DNA from: Cristatella mucedo
Lineage: Eukaryota; Bryozoa; Phylactolaemata; Cristatellidae
Direction of reading: 5' to 3'
Length of the DNA stretch: 64,000 nucleotides
Assembly: GCA_009760855.2 (NCBI GenBank)
Contig: WPIO01000091.1
Location: forward strand, 62,001-126,000
The notes beneath the pieces were generated by a model. The model was given only the letters and a program-made list of their open reading frames with translations, made no database searches and was not told the origin of the DNA. Position numbers and translations under genes: made by a program. Positions within the stretch are counted from its first letter, which is position 1. Each line of letters begins with the position of its first letter. This document shows, in pieces, positions 60,816 through 64,000 of the stretch.

Positions 60816-61345
60816 GTCGCAGAATATGAAGATACCTCAATACTGCTCGTTATAGCGTGTGATAACTTGCTGCAAAGTGAGGCGCCTTGCATTAAGCCAT
60901 TCACACTTGAAAAGCTTATTTTGCATGACTTCACAGCAGATCGCAAAGTATGTAGATACTTTAAATCCACCCGATGAAGCTTGCAAGAGCTGCCAGCAGA
61001 GTGCAGCACCTTGCTCAGAGCAATCGCACTTAAATAACTCATTTCGATTGAGGTTGCAGAAGATCGCAAGATATAAAGACACCTCGATACTGCTCGTTAT
61101 AGCGTGTGATAACTTGCTGGTGATTGCTGTGCCTTGCCCTAAGCCATTCACACTTGAATAACTTATTTTGCTTGAGTTCACAGCAGATCGCACAATATCT
61201 AGATACTTTAAATCAACCCGTCTAAGCGTGTGGTAGCTTGCAGCATAGTGCAGCTCCTTGCTTTAGGCAATCGCACATGAATAACTCATTACCTTAAAAT
61301 TGCAGCAGATCGCAGAATATAAATACACCGAGATACTGCTCCTCA

Positions 61346-63626
61346 TTGCGTGTGATAACTTGCTGCAGAGTGCACAGCCTTGCATTAAGCCATTCACACT
61401 TGAATAACCTATTTTACACGAGATCGCAAGAGATCGTACAATATCTAGATACTTTTAAACCACACGTCAAAGCGTGCAGAAGCTGGCAGCAGATTCCTAC
61501 ACCTTGCTTTAGGCAATCGCACTTCAATGACTCATTTTGCTTGATTTTGCAGCAGCTCTTAGAATATTAAGACACCTCGATACGGCTCCTCATATCGTGT
61601 GAAAACTTGCTGCAGAGTGGGGCGCCTTGCAATTGTCCATTTACACTTGAATAGCTTATTTTTCATGAGTTCACAGAAGATCGCTCAATATCTAGATACC
61701 TTAAATTAACCCATCAAAGCGTGCAGTAGTTCGGAGCATTGAGCAGTCCTTGGTTTAGGCATTCGCACTTGAATAACTCATTTCGCTTGAGTTTGCAGCA
61801 GATAGCAGTATATAAAGACACCTCGATTCTGCTCGTTATAGCGTTTGATAACTTGCTGCAGAGTGCAGGGCCTTGCATTAAGCCATTCGGACTTGAATAA
61901 CTTATTTTGCATGAGTTCACAGATGATCGCACAATATCTAGATACTTTAAATCTACCCGTCAAAGCATGCAGGAGCTGGCAGCAGAGTGCTGTGCTTTGC
62001 TTTAGGCAATCGCACTTGAATAACTCATTTCGCTTGTGTTTGCAGCAGATCGCTGAATATAAAGACACCTCAATAGAGCTCGTAATAGCGTGTGATAACT
62101 TGCTGCAGAGTGCTGAGCCTTGCATTAGGCCATTAACACTTGAATAGCTAATTTTCCATGACTTCACAGAAGATCGCACAATATCTAGTTACTTTAAATC
62201 AACCCGTCAAGTCATGCAGTCGCTCGGAGAGGAGTGCAGGCCTTGCTTCCGTCAATCGCACTAAAATAACTCATTTCGCTTGAGTTTGCAGCAGATCGCT
62301 GAATATAAAGACACCTCAATAGAGCTCGTAATAGCGTGTGATAACTTGCTGCAGAGTGAGGCGCCTTGCATTAGGCCATTCACACTTGAATAACCTACTA
62401 GGCATGAGATCGCAGCTGATCCCGCAATATCTAGATACTTTAAATCAACCCGTCTAAGCGCGCCGTAGCTTGCAGCGGAGTGCAGCTCCTTACTTCAGGC
62501 AATCGCACTTGAATAACTCATTTCACTTAAGGTTGCAGCAGATTGCGGAATATAAAGACACCTTGCTACTACTCGTTATACCGTGTGATAACTTGCTGCA
62601 GAGTGCGTCGCCTAGCATTAGGCCATTCACACTTGATTAGCTTATTTTGCATGAGTTCACAGCAGATCGCACAATATCTAGATACTTTAAATCGTTTCTT
62701 CAGAGCGTGCAGTAGCTTGCTGCAGAGTTCAGCTCCTTGCTTCAGGCAATCGCACTTGAATAACTCATTTCGCTTGAGTTTGATGCAGATCGCTGAATAT
62801 AAAAAAATCACGATACTGCTCGTTATATCGTGAGATGACTTGCTGCAGAGTGTGGCGCCTAGCATTAACCCATTCACACTTGAATAGCTTATTTTGCATA
62901 ATTTCACAGCAGATCGCACGATATCTAGATACTTTGAATTAACCCGTAAAGGCATGCATTAGCTCGGAGCAGAGTGCTGGCCTTGCTTCAGGCAATCGCA
63001 CTTGATTAACTCATTTCGCTTAAGTTTGCAGCAGAATGCAGCTCCTTGCTTAGGCAGTCGTAGTTAAATAACTCATTTTGCTTGAGTTTGCAGCAGGTCG
63101 CAGAATATGAAGACACCTCGATACTGCTCGTTATAGCGTGTGATAACCTGGTGCAAAGTGAGGCGCCTTGCATTAAGCCATTGACATTTAAAAAGCTTAT
63201 TTTGCATGACTTCACAGCAGATCGCACAATATCTAGATACTTTAAATCCGCCCGATGAAGCTTGCAAGAGCTGCCAGCAGAGTGCAGCACCTTGCTCAGA
63301 GCAATCGCACTTAAAAAACTCATTTCGATTGAGTTTGCAGAAGATCGCAAGATTTAAAGACACCTCGATACTGCTCGTTATAGCGTGTGATAACTTGCTG
63401 GAGATTGCTGTGCCTTGCCCTAAGCCATTCACACTTGAATAACTTATTTTGCATGAGTTCACAGCAGATCGCACAATATCTAGATACTTTAAATCAACCC
63501 ATCTAAGCGTGTGGTAGCTTGCAGCATAGTGCAGCTCCTTGCTTTAGGCAATCGCACATGAATAACTCATTACCTTAAAATTGCAGCAGATCGCAGAATA
63601 TAAATACACCGAGATACTGCTCCTCA
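61346..63626. repeat. Compound HOR, short block S3 (about 2,281 bp)
   Basis: The block follows the L3/S2 pattern until about 61,566 (GCAGCTCTTAGAATAT), then switches to sequence that best matches 44,650 onward (offset about 16,912). Near 62.5-62.9 kb it resembles 51.8-52.2 kb, and from about 63.0 kb it matches 49.2-50.1 kb at an offset of 13,826 bp. It is a mosaic of the other blocks. Confidence 0.84.
63035..63096. repeat. 62 bp quarter-unit insert, copy 14 of 14
   Basis: Single insert of short block S3, carrying the GGCAGTCGTAG variant shared with the copy at 49,209. Confidence 0.92.
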
Positions 63627-64000
63627 TTGCCTGTGATAACTTGCTGCAGAGTGCACAGCCTTGCATTAAGCAATTCACACTTGAATAAGCTATTTTACAC
63701 GAGATCGCAGGAGATCGAACAATATCTAGATATTTTTAAACCACACGTCAAAGCGTGCAGAAGCTGGCAGCAGATTCCTACACCTTGCTTTAGGCAATCG
63801 CACTTCAATGACTCATTTTGCTTGATTTTGCAGCAGATCGCAGAATATAAAGACACCTCGATACTGCTCCTCATATCGTTTGAAAACTTGCTGCAGAGTG
63901 GGGCGCCTTGCAATTGTCCATTTACACTTGAATAGCTTATTTTTCATGAGTTCACAGAAGATCGCTCAATATCTAGATACCTTAAATTAACCCGTCAAAG
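63627..64000. repeat. Start of a further HOR block, cut by the window end
   Basis: The unit with the CTCCTCATTG and GAGTGCACAGCC markers starts another block, and the last landmark is at 63,973. The array continues beyond the window. Confidence 0.85.

Larger units (their letters stand above)
58261..61345. repeat. Compound HOR, long block L4 (about 3,085 bp)
   Basis: Counterpart of L3 at an offset of 5,372-5,373 bp, with two inserts and ordinary core units. Few differences from L3 were noticed, for example ACACATCG near 58,733 and an extra T near 60,410. Confidence 0.87.
1..64000. repeat. 247 bp tandem satellite array filling the whole window
   Basis: The landmark CTAGATACTTTAAAT and its variants returns every 245-248 bp from about position 231 to 63,973, always on the plus strand. 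Examples are 231, 478, 725, 971, 1217, 1464 and 1711. Both window edges lie inside the array. Between landmarks every unit has the same order of elements: a TATCTAGATA palindrome, a CTTTAGGCAATCGCAC-type stretch, a GAATATAAAGACACCTCGAT stretch and a GCATTAGGCCATTCACAC-type stretch. There is no unique stretch longer than part of a unit, no inverted unit and no inserted mobile element, so every gap longer than 300 bases is satellite. This architecture is typical of eukaryotic heterochromatic or centromeric DNA; that function is inferred, not shown. The family is not one I recognise. Confidence 0.98.

Noticed and set aside
1-64000. Numerous open reading frames of 60-216 codons on both strands as genes
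   Set aside because: Their translations are the same satellite read in different frames (for example minus-strand peptides beginning MRSAVNSCKISYSSVNGL recur dozens of times). They overlap on both strands, follow the 247 bp period and show no recognisable domain or gene-like context.
1-64000. CRISPR array
   Set aside because: The repeats are 247 bp, contiguous and variable, with no short identical repeats separated by unique spacers.
1-64000. CENP-B box
   Set aside because: The stretch CCCGTCTAAGCGTGCG has the CCCG-NN-T start of the reverse-complement box but lacks the CGAA end at the required distance. No full 17 bp match to the consensus was found in the units I checked.
1-64000. Transposable element, LTR or Helitron-type insertion within the array
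   Set aside because: No interruption of the unit order, no terminal repeats and no target-site duplications were seen. All length changes are explained by quarter, half or whole satellite units or by small indels.
1-64000. rRNA, tRNA or other structured RNA genes (for example a 5S-type cluster)
   Set aside because: The 247 bp unit shows no 5S rRNA internal promoter elements, no tRNA cloverleaf and no terminator-like T run downstream of a conserved core.
1-64000. Telomeric repeats or iteron-type replication origin
   Set aside because: No short telomere-like tandem motifs occur, and the long, diverged unit and eukaryote-type HOR structure do not resemble plasmid iterons.

Overview
The whole 64 kb window is one uninterrupted head-to-tail satellite DNA array. 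I see no protein-coding gene, no RNA gene, no transposable element, and no unique flank at either end. The basic unit is about 247 bp (steps of 245-248 bp between successive TATCTAGATA-type landmarks), always in the same orientation, giving roughly 255-260 unit equivalents. Such an array points to heterochromatin of a eukaryotic nuclear genome, possibly centromeric or pericentromeric. The species cannot be named from the sequence, and I do not recognise the satellite family.

The 247 bp unit is itself an old dimer. Half A (about 123 bp, starting GCAGCAGATCGCACAATATC) and half B (about 124 bp, starting RCAGCAGATCGCTGAATATA) align along their length. A GCAGCAG-like motif recurs about every 60-64 bp inside the unit. 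These internal homologies explain nearly all large length variants: extra or missing 123 bp halves, and a 62 bp quarter-unit duplication found 14 times in the right third.

Layout. (1) 1-24,780: diverged units with local duplications (370 bp, 247 bp, 493 bp, about 740 bp, about 990 bp) and scattered long-range relatives; one signature tract recurs near 4.1-5.1, 15.1-16.2, 23.6-24.7 and 39.7-40.7 kb. (2) 24,781-38,702: three tandem, near-identical copies of a higher-order repeat (HOR). The first is 4,311 bp (17.5 units); the other two are 4,805 and 4,806 bp (19.5 units). (3) 38,703-41,450: diverged units again, including one extra B half. (4) About 41,450-44,125: a 1,049 bp, four-unit block repeated in tandem, two full copies and a partial third. 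(5) About 44,130-64,000: a compound HOR of long (about 3,085 bp, 12 units with two 62 bp inserts) and short (about 2,285 bp, 9 units with one insert) blocks in the order L-S-L-L-S-L-S. A 5.37 kb L+S super-unit is partly re-duplicated inside it.

The window therefore records several separate rounds of amplification. Many open frames of 60-216 codons occur on both strands, but they are periodic translations of the satellite and are not annotated as genes. All repeat relationships were read by eye from landmark positions; no identity percentages were computed.
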